In this document: positions 16,878 to 26,571 of the stretch, one piece after another | How the letters are laid out: the number at the start of each line of letters is the position of its first letter | Numbering within the stretch: the first letter of the stretch is position 1 | The notes under the pieces: model-generated | The model's database searches: none | What the model was told of the DNA's origin: nothing | What the model saw: the letters and a program-made list of their open reading frames with translations, nothing else | Assembly: GCF_020091405.1 (NCBI RefSeq) | Contig: NZ_CP081903.1 | Span: 4,030,501 to 4,094,500 of the forward strand | Direction of reading: 5' to 3' | Source of the DNA: Bacteroides cellulosilyticus | GTDB taxonomy: Bacteria > Bacteroidota > Bacteroidia > Bacteroidales > Bacteroidaceae | DNA length: 64,000 bases | Position numbers and translations under genes: made by a program

Positions 16878-19382
16878 TTATTTTTCGGGATTGCGCTTGC
16901 TTTCGGCAAGCCGTTTGATAGCCAGTTCGAGATTACCGCCCAACTTTTCGGACAAGGCGAATAGTTCCATCTTTTCCGTTTCTTCGGTGGTGTATGTAAA
17001 ATATTCGTCCAAACTCACTTCGGTAGCATATACGGCTGATTGTGTACCGCCTAAGCCTATCCAAACTTCCTTGTATTTCCGGTTCGGATGATTGGCAAGG
17101 TTGATGGAAAGCACCTGTGAACGTTCCTTATCGGTCAGTCCCAAAAGGTTCTGTATGCTATCGAATTTATTAAGGTATTTCCTTTGGTCGAGCAGTATCT
17201 TACAATCCGAATTGTTTATAATGCTCTCTTTTACAATGGGAGAAGATATAATATCTTCGACCTCTTGGGTAACTACAATCGCTTCGCCGAAATACTTTCT
17301 AACGGTTTTGTATAAATATTTTATGTAGTCCGCCATGTTCGCCGATGCAATCGCTTTCCATGCTTCTTCTATCAATATTAATTTCCTGATACCCTTTAAT
17401 TTACGCATCTTGTTAATGAAAACTTCCATAATGATAATGGTTGTAATCGGAAATAAAATTTTGTGGTCTTTGATATTATCCAACTCAAAGACAATGAAGC
17501 GTTTATGCAGCAAATCAAGTTCCTTGTCGGAGTTCAGCAGGTAGTCGTATTCGCCCCCTTTATAGTAAGGTTCTAATACATTCAGGAAATTGTCTATATC
17601 GAAATCCTTTTCCCGGACGTTCTTTTCTTGCAGGTGCACCCGGTAATCGGTTTTCACATACTCGTAGAACGTATTGAAGCAGGGAGTAACTGAACTGTCC
17701 TTAGTAATCAGTTCGATATAGGAACTTACAGCGTTCGACAAAGCCACTTCTTCCGCCCGTGTGGGTGCTTCATCATCCCTTTTCCACAGGGTCAGGATAA
17801 GCGTTTTGATACTTTCCTTTTTCTCGATGTCAAATATCCCATCTTCAACATAGAAAGGATTAAACGCTATCGGGTTTTCAGTGGTATAGGTAAAATATAT
17901 CCCATCTTCCCCGTGCGTTTTCCGGTTTATCATTTCACACAGCCCCAAATAACTGTTTCCGGTATCAACCAACAGGACGTGCGCATTTTGTTCGTAATAC
18001 TGGCGCACCATGTGGTTGGTAAAAAATGACTTGCCGCTACCACTCGGCCCAAGTATGAACTTGTTGCGATTGGTAATGATACCTTTTTTCATGGGCAGGT
18101 CTGATATGTCGATGTGCAACGGCTTTCCCGTGACCCTATCCACCATCTTGATGCCAAAGGGAGAAAGCGAACTTTTGTAGTTCGTTTCTTCGGTGAACAG
18201 GCAAAGAGCCTGTTCAATAAAGGTGTAGAAACTTTCTTCCGCCGGGAAGTCCGCCTGATTACCGGGTATGCCCGCCCAAAACAGGGTCGGCGTGTCGGTG
18301 GTGTTGTGGCGTGGCTTGCACTCCATAAGTGCGAGCTGTGCCCCCACATCATTTTTAATGTGCTTCAATTCGTCCCGGTCGTCACTCCAAGCCATGATAT
18401 TACAATGGCATCGCACGGAGATAAGCCCCTGTGAATGTGCTTCGTTCAAATATTCCTCTATCCAAGACTTGTTAATCTGATTGGCACGACTGTATTTGGA
18501 AAGGGAGTGCATATTGCGAGCCATCTTTTCAAACTGTTTCAGGTTCTCCGTATGGTCGTCAATGAAGATGTACTGGTTATATATATGGTTACAGGAGAGC
18601 AGCACGCCCACCGGAGAAGCAAAAGATAACCTGCAATCGCTCCGGTCGGTGGATAGCTTTTCATAGCGGGTGTCAGTCCCTACTTTTCCCGGCATATCTT
18701 CCGCATCCGAAAGGGTATGCAAACAAAGAATATCATCGCCAATCTTCATTTCGTCAGCACCCAGCGAAATATCTTTCAGTGTGGTGGTATCGGTCTGTGA
18801 GAGTGAAAAGTATTTTTCCACGATACCCGCCGTTTCCTTTGTTCCGGTGATTTCGTCCGAGTTCAGGCGGGTAAGGGTAATGAAACCGCTATCGTTCATA
18901 ATGCTTTCAAACTGCCCCACCGCTTCGAGGAACTTTGTAACGGTTTCCCTGTCCTTTATCTCTTTGGGGACAAGGAAGCCCCGGCAAAGGGTGGAGAAAT
19001 TACTCTGCATCCGGCTACGTTCCTTTGTCGTTTTCGTCAGAAACAAATAGCAGGTATGGTTTAAGAACGGTCTTTCATTAAAATGCCGTTCAAAGGAACG
19101 GGAAAGGAAACTCAAATCATCCTTTTGGATGTCAGGCGCATAGTTCTCTTTGATGAACCAGTCCTGTTTATGTACGATGCTGTAATCGGGCAGCACCTTG
19201 ACTGCTTTGTTCCAAGCGGAATGTATCGCTTCGTATTCAGCAGCCGTGACGGTGAACAGTTCGGGCAGTTCCACCCTGAACGCCACTGTTATATCGGCAT
19301 CTTTGGAAACGATGCAGCCGTTTTCCACCGTGAACAGTGGAAACTTGTTTTCCAGCGTGGTAGCTTTTAATATATTTCTCAT
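16878..19382 (-). CDS. traG: Conjugation ATPase TraG (VirB4 family)
   Basis: 834-residue cytosolic ATPase that energises channel assembly and transfer. Walker A is GPSGSGKS near 445-452; a Walker B-type LILIEEAWKA lies in the C-terminal half, followed by VTQEVEDI. The N-terminal domain (about 30-400) is typical of VirB4/TraG proteins in Bacteroidetes. The start codon overlaps the traF stop by 4 bp. This is the most conserved marker of the conjugation module. Confidence 0.95.
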   Translation of the reverse strand: MRNILKATTLENKFPLFTVENGCIVSKDADITVAFRVELPELFTVTAAEYEAIHSAWNKAVKVLPDYSIVHKQDWFIKENYAPDIQKDDLSFLSRSFERHFNERPFLNHTCYLFLTKTTKERSRMQSNFSTLCRGFLVPKEIKDRETVTKFLEAVGQFESIMNDSGFITLTRLNSDEITGTKETAGIVEKYFSLSQTDTTTLKDISLGADEMKIGDDILCLHTLSDAEDMPGKVGTDTRYEKLSTDRSDCRLSFASPVGVLLSCNHIYNQYIFIDDHTENLKQFEKMARNMHSLSKYSRANQINKSWIEEYLNEAHSQGLISVRCHCNIMAWSDDRDELKHIKNDVGAQLALMECKPRHNTTDTPTLFWAGIPGNQADFPAEESFYTFIEQALCLFTEETNYKSSLSPFGIKMVDRVTGKPLHIDISDLPMKKGIITNRNKFILGPSGSGKSFFTNHMVRQYYEQNAHVLLVDTGNSYLGLCEMINRKTHGEDGIYFTYTTENPIAFNPFYVEDGIFDIEKKESIKTLILTLWKRDDEAPTRAEEVALSNAVSSYIELITKDSSVTPCFNTFYEYVKTDYRVHLQEKNVREKDFDIDNFLNVLEPYYKGGEYDYLLNSDKELDLLHKRFIVFELDNIKDHKILFPITTIIIMEVFINKMRKLKGIRKLILIEEAWKAIASANMADYIKYLYKTVRKYFGEAIVVTQEVEDIISSPIVKESIINNSDCKILLDQRKYLNKFDSIQNLLGLTDKERSQVLSINLANHPNRKYKEVWIGLGGTQSAVYATEVSLDEYFTYTTEETEKMELFALSEKLGGNLELAIKRLAESKRNPEK

Positions 19383-19711
19383 TTCGATGCTTGTTTCTGA
19401 TTTTTAGTGAATAATCGGGATATGGCTTTTCGGTTGATGATATGGAAAGGGTGGCTTTTGCGTGCGGACAATTTCATTAACCCGTGTGTCCCGTACTTTT
19501 CGTTTAACCGGAATGTGAGCCATACAAGCAGCGTTGCCGAAGTAACGCCGAAGATGATGCACACCCACTGGTTAATGCCTACCATGTACATGATGATGAA
19601 AAGCACGAACAGGGCTAACAGTCCGCCCGCAAAAATGAAAAGATATTGACTTCTCAACCCCCGAAACTCAACTGGCTTGCCTATTCCCCTGTTAATCGGA
19701 TAGTCTGCCAT
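19379..19711 (-). CDS. traF: Conjugal transfer protein TraF (DUF4133)
   Basis: 110 residues from the ATG at 19711 (MADYPINRG). A longer reading is possible, but its first 25 codons would overlap traE, and the chosen start matches DUF4133 proteins. Two membrane helices (about 28-50 and 52-70) are followed by a basic cytosolic tail. It resembles VirB3 in size and position, just ahead of the VirB4-type ATPase, which it overlaps by 4 bp. Confidence 0.88.
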   Translation of the reverse strand: MADYPINRGIGKPVEFRGLRSQYLFIFAGGLLALFVLFIIMYMVGINQWVCIIFGVTSATLLVWLTFRLNEKYGTHGLMKLSARKSHPFHIINRKAISRLFTKNQKQASK

Positions 19712-19722
19712 AGTCCATTTAT

Positions 19723-20019
19723 TTAGAGGAAGAATGAACGTAGGATGGTGGCAGCGACTATCAGGAAGATACAAGCACCGAACCACGAAGCCGCCGTTTT
19801 GCTCGTATCGGGGTCACCCGAAGAAAATTTGCCATATACTTTCACGCCACCAATCAAGCCTACCACCGCACCGATGGCGTAAATTAATTTTGTCGCCGGG
19901 TCAAAATAGGATGTTACCATGTTGGTAGCTTCTGTAATACCCGCCATGCCGTTACCTTGTGCAAACGTAGCGGATGCAGCCAATAGAGCGACTGCTGAAA
20001 AGAGAACTTTCTTTTTCAT
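19723..20019 (-). CDS. traE: Conjugal transfer protein TraE (DUF4134, VirB2-like)
   Basis: 98 residues with a signal peptide (about 1-20, ending ATFAQ) and two hydrophobic helices separated by a short charged loop (KVYGKFSSGDPDTSKT). This is the layout of VirB2-type pilins. DUF4134 members sit at this position in Bacteroides ICEs and are presumed to be the pilus or channel subunit. traF starts 11 bp downstream. Confidence 0.9.
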   Translation of the reverse strand: MKKKVLFSAVALLAASATFAQGNGMAGITEATNMVTSYFDPATKLIYAIGAVVGLIGGVKVYGKFSSGDPDTSKTAASWFGACIFLIVAATILRSFFL

Positions 20020-20182
20020 TATAAATACATTGATTTTTTAATTGCCGGACGGGTGGATAGTCCGCCCGGCGGAGTGATTAATAATTGATTTTTGTGGTTG
20101 CGGGGAGTGTTCCCCATGTTCGGAAAGGTCTGTCTTAACCGTAATCTCTTTGTTTCATCATCTTATTATTTAAAGTTTACCA

Positions 20183-20914
20183 TTAAAGAAAATCGTTCAT
20201 GTCAAAGTCTGCCATTTCATTACTTCCGGCAGCCGGGACGGTGGCGGGCATGGGTATCTCATGCTTTTGTAAAAGTTCCGCCACCCGTGACCTGCCCCCG
20301 TTAATCTGCTCCACCAGCGAATGAAACAGGTTTGTTTCCGTCCGGCAGATGGTTTGAACCGCTTGCCGTTCTTCCGTTTCGGACGCTTGTTTTATCTGAA
20401 TGACCTGTACCATTTGCGCCAGCTCACCCAGCGTGATACCCTGTGCCATTTCCGGTTCACCGTTACCCATGTAGCAGGCGATTTCTTCCGCTTCGATTTC
20501 ATCCGCCGAAACGTCCGTTTCTTCCGTATTTTCCGTTTCAAATTCCATTTCAAATTCGGTTTCAATCGCTTGTAGGGTATCGGTATTTTCATCTTCCACC
20601 TGTTTGTTATCAGGCGTTTCTTCCACCGCTTCATCGCTTTGCGGGGCAAATATAGAAGCATTATCCACCCCTTTTGAAAGGTGTCCTAAGATGTCCCCGT
20701 TTGTCCTCATTTGTCCCACCCGGTAACGGCTTGCACCTACAAGACAATCACCGTTTCCGGCTTTCACGGTCGGTTTGCTTTTGGGCTGCTCCGGCTGCTT
20801 TTTCCCACCCGTGAACCATGTTCCCAAGCTATCCCTGTATCGCCATAAGAGAACGGCGTAATACAGGAGTGTTCCGATAATAAACCATTTCAACATATCA
20901 GAACGGCTTTTCAA
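20183..20914 (-). CDS. Conjugal transfer protein at the traC/traD position
   Basis: 243 residues: one N-terminal membrane helix (about 8-25, MLKWFIIGTLLYYAVLLW), a basic linker, a long acidic low-complexity stretch (about 85-150) and a helical C-terminus. It lies between traB, which it overlaps by 17 bp, and traE, so it is the traC- or traD-like gene; I cannot say which. A 50-bp repeat (20667-20716) lies inside the coding sequence. Confidence 0.75.
   Translation of the reverse strand: MKSRSDMLKWFIIGTLLYYAVLLWRYRDSLGTWFTGGKKQPEQPKSKPTVKAGNGDCLVGASRYRVGQMRTNGDILGHLSKGVDNASIFAPQSDEAVEETPDNKQVEDENTDTLQAIETEFEMEFETENTEETDVSADEIEAEEIACYMGNGEPEMAQGITLGELAQMVQVIQIKQASETEERQAVQTICRTETNLFHSLVEQINGGRSRVAELLQKHEIPMPATVPAAGSNEMADFDMNDFL
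20667..20716 (+). repeat. 50-bp repeat inside the traC/D-like gene (copy A)
   Basis: 48 of 50 bases match 22521-22570. It has an imperfect hairpin (ACCCCTTT with AAAGGTGT) followed by four TGTCC units at 10-bp spacing. A weaker inverted relative lies at 29734-29765. Confidence 0.85.
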
Positions 20915-21335
20915 ATTTGCTTTCGTACAGTTCGTTTATCTCGTCCTGAAACTGCTCGAAATGCCGAAGCAGGATATTTTCTACATAGCTGCTCACGGTT
21001 GCCTTGCGTCCGCCAATAACAGTTACTATTTTCATTAGCTTTTCGTGGGTGGTACGGCTGACATATAACGGTTGGCGGTCGGTCAAGTCCACCCGCATGA
21101 AATAGGTTTCCCGGTAATCGCCCGGAGTGTTCTTTTTCCGGCGGGCAGGTTCTTTCACCGCCTTTTCTTCCTTAGGTTCTGCCTTGATTTCTTCCTTATT
21201 CACTGTTTCCGGCTTATCCGGTGTTTCCACCGCCACCGATGGCATTTCCTGTTTTTTCACGGGCAAGCCCTGTGAAATAATCTCTTTCATAAAATCCTCG
21301 TCTATTTGCGGTTTCCCGCCGCTTTGCTTTGCCAT
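20898..21335 (-). CDS. traB: Conjugal transfer protein TraB (DUF3408)
   Basis: 145 residues. A variable charged N-terminal half (about 1-70) leads into the DUF3408 domain with a ribbon-helix-helix-like C-terminus (about 75-140, RVDLTDRQPLYVSRTTHEKL then SSYVENILLRHF). Such proteins accompany a ParA-type ATPase at the head of tra operons and may bind DNA. It starts 4 bp after the traA stop. Confidence 0.85.
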   Translation of the reverse strand: MAKQSGGKPQIDEDFMKEIISQGLPVKKQEMPSVAVETPDKPETVNKEEIKAEPKEEKAVKEPARRKKNTPGDYRETYFMRVDLTDRQPLYVSRTTHEKLMKIVTVIGGRKATVSSYVENILLRHFEQFQDEINELYESKFEKPF

Positions 21336-21339
21336 ATCG

Positions 21340-22101
21340 TTACAGTTTTATAAGGTATGCGATTTCGGTTATCAGTTCTTCCATGTTGCTGCCCTTTACC
21401 AGCCGTTTGTCCGCCGGGAACAGCGTAGAACGGAACACGGTTTTACGCTGTGCGTCCAGTTCCTTTTTAAACCTTTTGGTGTCCGGGATAAATACTTTCA
21501 TAAGGGGTAATTCCAGTTCCCCGATGGTCTGTTCATACAGGGTGTACAGGTCTGTTTTTTCCCGCCCATCTACCATGTTCCAAAACAGGTGCAGCCCTTT
21601 CAGTCGGCACGCTTCATTCCTTACCAGCAGTTTGTCGATAGCCACCGCAAAGGAAAGGCTGCTTTCCAATACCACCCGGTCGGCGGCTATGGGAGTGAAA
21701 ATGTAGTCCACCCCTGAAAGCGAATTGATAACGCCCTCACTGTTCACCGTTCCGGGCAGGTCGAAAAAGACCACATCATAATCCGACCCGGCAGACGCAA
21801 GAAATTCATCCGCCGTTTTTATCGCTTCGTCCGGCGAACTGCATAAGACCGGGTACGCTTTCTTTCCCAGCGTCTTGAACTGGTGAAAGGCAAGCTGTTT
21901 GTAATAATCGTCACCGTTTACTTGTTCGGCATCCCGTTTGCGCATGGCACTGATACTGTGCTGCGGGTAATCGCAATCCACGACCGCCACGTTATACCCT
22001 TTGAGATAATACAGATAACTTGCCACCAAAACGGTGAACGTTGTTTTGCCGACCCCGCCCTTTTGGGTGGAGAAAGCTACATACAAGGTTTCTTTCTTCA
22101 T
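21340..22101 (-). CDS. traA: ParA-family ATPase TraA
   Basis: 253 residues. A deviant Walker A motif at the N-terminus (TQKGGVGKTTF, about 12-22) and a Walker B-type VFFDLPG (about 110-116) mark the ParA/MinD family. In Bacteroides ICEs it heads the tra operon and may position DNA or transfer proteins. It is first in this leftward operon. The sequence in front is low-complexity and then carries a conserved 50-bp repeat. Confidence 0.92.
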   Translation of the reverse strand: MKKETLYVAFSTQKGGVGKTTFTVLVASYLYYLKGYNVAVVDCDYPQHSISAMRKRDAEQVNGDDYYKQLAFHQFKTLGKKAYPVLCSSPDEAIKTADEFLASAGSDYDVVFFDLPGTVNSEGVINSLSGVDYIFTPIAADRVVLESSLSFAVAIDKLLVRNEACRLKGLHLFWNMVDGREKTDLYTLYEQTIGELELPLMKVFIPDTKRFKKELDAQRKTVFRSTLFPADKRLVKGSNMEELITEIAYLIKL

Positions 22102-22109
22102 TGTAATAA

Positions 22110-22500
22110 TTCTTTTTTGTGATACATCTTTATTTCATTCCATCCGTAGAGATTGACGGATGGTTTTCTTTCGTTCCATGTTGAAAGCACGAAAGAGAGC
22201 ATGACTTCTTTTTCACTTTCCTTGTTTCTTGCTATCTTTCTGCAAAGACAGCCTGTTCGCTTTCTTGCTTCTTTGTTTTCATTCATTCCACAAAGACAGC
22301 TTGTTTTCTTTGCAGACAGTTTGCTTTCCCGATTGAAAGCCTGTTTCCTTTCAATCATTCCATCCGGTTTGCTTTCTTGCTTTCTTGAAAGATTGTAATC
22401 TTGAAATCTTGTTTTCAAGTTTTCAAAACCGCTTTCTTTCCGTCTGCTTTCCGTTACATATATCCATCTATCCATATTGCTTTCTTTCTTAAATCCGGGA
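22110..22500. repeat. Low-complexity CTTTCTTG-rich tract upstream of traA
   Basis: Pyrimidine-rich on the plus strand, with many close copies of GCTTTCTTG, GTTTTCTTTG and GCCTGTTTC. A 148-codon open frame crosses it on the minus strand, but its repeats (two similar CLCxK-type segments) and biased composition look like a by-product, so I do not call a gene. It may be the traA leader or a protein-binding region. Confidence 0.5.
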
Positions 22501-22520
22501 CAAATAAACGTAGAAAAGCA

Positions 22521-22570
22521 ACCCCTTTTGAAAGGTGTCCTCAAATGTCCCCGTTTGTCCTCATTTGTCC
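22521..22570 (+). repeat. 50-bp repeat upstream of traA (copy B)
   Basis: Matches 20667-20716 at 48 of 50 bases: an imperfect hairpin, then TGTCC four times at 10-bp spacing (22536 to 22570). It lies in the divergent region between traA and mobA, a likely place for transfer control. Confidence 0.85.
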
Positions 22571-22834
22571 TATAACCCGCTATTTCACAGCATTTTTAAT
22601 ACCCGTTACTTTGCAACCGAAAGGTATCGGTCAGGCTAACCAAGCCCCCGCCACCGGGAGCGTTCCAATATCCGCTAACCCCAATCCGTCCGTAGGCGGA
22701 TTTTTATTTGCACTGGCAAATAGCAAGGTGTGTTCTAAGCAGCTTGAAATTCTTTCAGCAGCTTTGAACGCCTTGCCCGGACGAAGCCGGGATAGGGTCA
22801 CTCCGAAGTCGTAACCCTTTAAAAAAAATGTAGC
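22571..22834. other. Probable oriT region
   Basis: Non-coding gap directly before mobA, divergent from the tra operon, where Bacteroides ICEs carry oriT. It contains several short hairpins, for example CCCGG (22776-22780) with CCGGG (22787-22791). GGGT at 22795 and ACCC at 22815 close a second small dyad just before mobA. The nick site cannot be fixed by eye. Confidence 0.45.
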
Positions 22835-23272
22835 ATGAAACAGAAAAATGAAAATGCGCCCCATCCGGGTGGCGCAGGACGAAAGCCCAAAGCAGACCCG
22901 GCAGTGTTCCGGTACTCTATCAGCTTCAATGCGATAGACCACGCCCGCTTTTTGGCATTGTTCGACCAGTCCGGTATGCGCACGAAAGCGCATTTTATCA
23001 CCGCCCGTATCTTCGGAGAACCGTTCAAAGTGATTAAAATAGACAAGGCGGCGGTAGAATATTATACCCGGCTGACCGCTTTATATTCCCAGTACAGGGG
23101 TATCGCCGTGAATTATAATCAGGTGGTAAAGGCTCTCAATACCAATTTCTCAGAGAAGAAAGCTCTCGCTTTTCTCTATAAACTGGAAAAGGCAACGATA
23201 GAACTTGCCGACTTGAACCGCCAAATTATTGAACTGACCCGTGAATTTGAAACAAGATGGTTGCAAAGATAA
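22835..23272 (+). CDS. mobA: Mobilisation protein MobA (relaxase accessory)
   Basis: 145 residues. A basic Gly-rich N-terminus (HPGGAGRKPKADP) leads into a MobC/ribbon-helix-helix-type domain (about 25-75, FRYSISFNAIDHARFLALF) and a helical C-terminus. It is the accessory protein that binds oriT and assists the relaxase in CTnDOT-like elements. The mobB start lies 16 bp inside its end, showing translational coupling. Confidence 0.88.
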   Translation: MKQKNENAPHPGGAGRKPKADPAVFRYSISFNAIDHARFLALFDQSGMRTKAHFITARIFGEPFKVIKIDKAAVEYYTRLTALYSQYRGIAVNYNQVVKALNTNFSEKKALAFLYKLEKATIELADLNRQIIELTREFETRWLQR

Positions 23273-24495
23273 GCGTAGGCAGTTCCCTGTTCGGTGCGCT
23301 ATCCTACAACCAAAACAAGGTGGATGAAGAGCAGGGAAAGGTACTTTTAAGCAACCGTATGTTTGAAAGCGAGGACGGAAATTTCAGCATCCGGCGATGT
23401 ATGGAATGTTTCGATATGCACCTGCCCGCAGACCTGAAAACGGAAAAGCCGATTATCCATATCTCCCTGAACCCGCACCCGGACGATGTACTTTCTGATA
23501 GCCAGTTGGCGGATATTGCCAAAGAGTATATGGATAAGTTGGGGTACGGCAACCAGCCGTATATGGTTTACAAGCACGAAGATATTGCAAGGCATCATAT
23601 ACATATCGTTTCCATCCGGGTAGATGATACAGGCAAAAAGATAAATGACAAGTTCGAGCATATCCGTAGCAAACAAATCACCCGTGAACTGGAACAGAAG
23701 TACGGTCTGCATCCGGCAGAGAAGAAACAGGCAGCCGACCGCCCCGAACTTAAAAAGGTGGACTACCGGGCAGGGGACGTAAAGCACCAGTTATCCAATA
23801 CGGTGAAAGCCCTTGCCAGCAGTTACCGTTTCCAGAGTTTCACGGAATACAAAGCGTTGCTATCTATATATAATGTACAGGCGGAAGAAGTGAAAGGGGA
23901 AGTGAACGGAAAACCCTATAACGGCATTGTCTATTCGGCGACCAATGACAAGGGAGAAAAGCAGGGAAATCCGTTCAAATCTTCCTCTTTGGGAAAGTCG
24001 GTAGGTTACGAAGTCATCCAAAGACACATCAAGAAATCGGCAAAAGACATTCAGGACAAGAACCTGAAAGAGCGTACCCGCCGGACGGTTGGGGCAGTAA
24101 TGAAATCCGCCCGTAGCCGGGAACAGCTTATTACGGAATTGAAAGCGAAAGGCATAGATGTTCTTTTCCGGCAGAACGATACAGGCAGGATATACGGTGT
24201 AACATTCATCGACCACGAAAACCGTACCGTCCTAAACGGTTCACGGTTGGGCAAGGACTTTTCCGCCAATGTGTTCAATGACCTGTTTTCCGGCTCCCGT
24301 ACTTTGACGGGAAACAGTAAACAGGAAACGCAGGAGCAAAAACCGGAATATAACCTGACCGGACACCTTGAAAATACAGGAAAAACCATTGCGGGACTGT
24401 TCAGCCTGTTATCCGGTGGGGACGATACGCCACCCGACAACAGCCAAGTTCCACCACCCAAGAAGAAAAAGAAGAAGAAACAAAGACGTATTTAA
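23257..24495 (+). CDS. mobB: Relaxase MobB
   Basis: 412 residues, relaxase of the type found with Bacteroides ICEs (MOB-P family). It nicks oriT and leads the single strand out. The metal-binding motif HIH lies at about 114-116 (ARHHIHIVSIRVD), with an additional His at about 107. The N-terminal catalytic half is followed by a helical part and a tail of almost pure Lys/Arg near the end (PPPKKKKKKKQRR), likely DNA- or coupling-protein-binding. mobC starts 20 bp later. Confidence 0.92.
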   Translation: MVAKISVGSSLFGALSYNQNKVDEEQGKVLLSNRMFESEDGNFSIRRCMECFDMHLPADLKTEKPIIHISLNPHPDDVLSDSQLADIAKEYMDKLGYGNQPYMVYKHEDIARHHIHIVSIRVDDTGKKINDKFEHIRSKQITRELEQKYGLHPAEKKQAADRPELKKVDYRAGDVKHQLSNTVKALASSYRFQSFTEYKALLSIYNVQAEEVKGEVNGKPYNGIVYSATNDKGEKQGNPFKSSSLGKSVGYEVIQRHIKKSAKDIQDKNLKERTRRTVGAVMKSARSREQLITELKAKGIDVLFRQNDTGRIYGVTFIDHENRTVLNGSRLGKDFSANVFNDLFSGSRTLTGNSKQETQEQKPEYNLTGHLENTGKTIAGLFSLLSGGDDTPPDNSQVPPPKKKKKKKQRRI

Positions 24496-24515
24496 TAACT
24501 ATAAAAATTTCAATT

Positions 24516-26525
24516 ATGCAGAATGAAGATGATTTAAGAGGACTTGCAAAAGTCATGGACTTTATGCGGGCAATCAGTATTTTATTTGTAGTGATAAACA
24601 TCTATTGGTTTTGTTATCAGTCGTTTATGGAATGGGGTGTCAATATCGGGGTAGTCGATAAAATCCTGCTGAACTTCCAGCGTACCGCCGGGCTGTTCTC
24701 CAATATCCTATATACCAAACTTTTTTCAGTGGTATTCCTTGCACTTTCCTGTTTGGGAACAAAGGGAGTGAAAGAGGAAAAAATCACATGGAACAAGATT
24801 TATGTTTTCCTGACAATCGGTTTTATCCTGTTCTTCCTGAACTGGTGGTTATTGGTTTTACCGTTGCCACTGGCGGCAAACACGGCATTGTATATCTTTA
24901 CCATGACAGCCGGGTATCTTTCGTTATTGGCAGCCGGAGTATGGATTTCCCGCCTGTTGAAAAATAGCCTGATGGATGATGTGTTTAATTTGGAAAATGA
25001 AAGTTTCGCACAGGAAACACGCCTGATAGAAAACGAATATTCCGTAAATCTTCGTTCTCGTTTCTACTATAAAAAGAAGTGGAACGATGGATGGATAAAC
25101 GTTGTAGCAATTTTTCGTGCGTGCATCGTTGTTGGAAATCCGGGCAGTGGGAAGTCTTTTTGTGTCGTAAACCAATTTATCAAACAGCAAATAGAAAAGG
25201 GCTTCGCAATGTATCTGTATGACTATAAATTTCCCGACCTTTCGGAGATAGCCTACAATCATTTGCTTAACCATTCGGACGGGTACAAGGTGAAGCCCAA
25301 ATTTTACATAATCAATTTTGATGACCCACGTAAGAGCCACCGATGTAACCCGATAAATCCGGCATTTATGACGGACATATCAGACGCATACGAAGCCAGT
25401 TATACAATCATGTTAAATTTGAACCGCAGTTGGATAACCAAACAGGGGGATTTCTTTGTAGAAAGTCCTATTATCTTACTGGCTTCTATCATTTGGTTTT
25501 TGAAAATCTATCAGGGTGGGAAGTATTGTACATTCCCGCACGCCATTGAATTTCTGAACAAGAAATATGCCGACACGTTTACAATTTTAACCAGTTATCC
25601 CGAACTGGAAAACTACCTTTCACCGTTCATGGACGCATGGGAATCCAATGCGCAAGACCAGCTTCAAGGGCAGCTTGCAAGTGCTAAAATCCCACTTTCA
25701 AGAATGATTTCACCTGCCCTGTATTGGGTAATGACAGGGGATGATTTTTCACTGGATATAAACAATCCGGAAGAACCTAAAATTTTGGTGGTAGGCAATA
25801 ATCCCGACCGCCAAAATATCTATTCCTGTGCTTTGGGTTTGTATAATTCCCGTATCGTAAAGCTGATAAACAAGAAGCACCAGCTAAAATGTTCTGTAAT
25901 CATTGATGAATTACCGACCATCTATTTTCGGGGACTGGATAACCTGATAGCAACGGCACGAAGCAACAAGGTAGCGGTCTGTTTGGGCTTTCAGGATTTC
26001 AGCCAGTTACGCCGGGACTATGGGGACAAGGAAAGCAAAGTTATCGAAAATACGGTGGGTAATATTTTTTCCGGTCAGGTGGTTTCTGAAACGGCAAAAA
26101 CGCTTTCAGACCGTTTCGGAAAGGTACTACAAAAACGGCAAAGTATGACTATCAATAGGAATGATAAATCAACCTCAATCAGTACGCAAATGGATAGTTT
26201 GATACCACCCAGTAAAATATCCAACTTGACGCAGGGTATGTTCGTGGGTGCGGTCAGTGACAACTTCGATGAACGCATCGAGCAGAAGATTTTTCATTGT
26301 GAAATTGTGGTGGATAACGAGCAAGTGAAGCGGGAAACAGCCAATTACAAGAAGCTACCCAAAATCATAGATTTTAGGGACGAGGACGGGAACGACCGGA
26401 TGCAGGAAGAAATACAGGCAAATTACAACCGGGTCAAGCAGGAAGTTCAGCAGATTGTCACGGACGAAATGGAACGGATAAAGAATGACCCTGACTTGCA
26501 GCATCTTATCAAGGTAGAAGAATAA
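24516..26525 (+). CDS. mobC: Type IV coupling protein MobC (VirD4/TraG family)
   Basis: 669-residue ATPase that delivers the relaxase-DNA complex to the Tra channel. Two to four N-terminal membrane helices (about 18-35, 65-80, 95-118, 123-145) precede the ATPase core with Walker A GNPGSGKS (about 207-214) and a Walker B-type CSVIIDELPT. The C-terminal half carries the conserved KVAVCLGFQDFSQL stretch. Last gene of the mobABC operon; the next gene is convergent cargo. Confidence 0.94.
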   Translation: MQNEDDLRGLAKVMDFMRAISILFVVINIYWFCYQSFMEWGVNIGVVDKILLNFQRTAGLFSNILYTKLFSVVFLALSCLGTKGVKEEKITWNKIYVFLTIGFILFFLNWWLLVLPLPLAANTALYIFTMTAGYLSLLAAGVWISRLLKNSLMDDVFNLENESFAQETRLIENEYSVNLRSRFYYKKKWNDGWINVVAIFRACIVVGNPGSGKSFCVVNQFIKQQIEKGFAMYLYDYKFPDLSEIAYNHLLNHSDGYKVKPKFYIINFDDPRKSHRCNPINPAFMTDISDAYEASYTIMLNLNRSWITKQGDFFVESPIILLASIIWFLKIYQGGKYCTFPHAIEFLNKKYADTFTILTSYPELENYLSPFMDAWESNAQDQLQGQLASAKIPLSRMISPALYWVMTGDDFSLDINNPEEPKILVVGNNPDRQNIYSCALGLYNSRIVKLINKKHQLKCSVIIDELPTIYFRGLDNLIATARSNKVAVCLGFQDFSQLRRDYGDKESKVIENTVGNIFSGQVVSETAKTLSDRFGKVLQKRQSMTINRNDKSTSISTQMDSLIPPSKISNLTQGMFVGAVSDNFDERIEQKIFHCEIVVDNEQVKRETANYKKLPKIIDFRDEDGNDRMQEEIQANYNRVKQEVQQIVTDEMERIKNDPDLQHLIKVEE

Positions 26526-26571
26526 ATAACAATAAGTAGGGAGGGATGAATAGATGCTATTTCATCCCTTT

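Noticed and set aside
22098..22544. 148-codon open frame before traA
   Set aside because: Composition follows the pyrimidine-rich repeat, it has internal near-duplicate segments, and it overlaps the traA start and the conserved 50-bp repeat. More likely a by-product than a gene.
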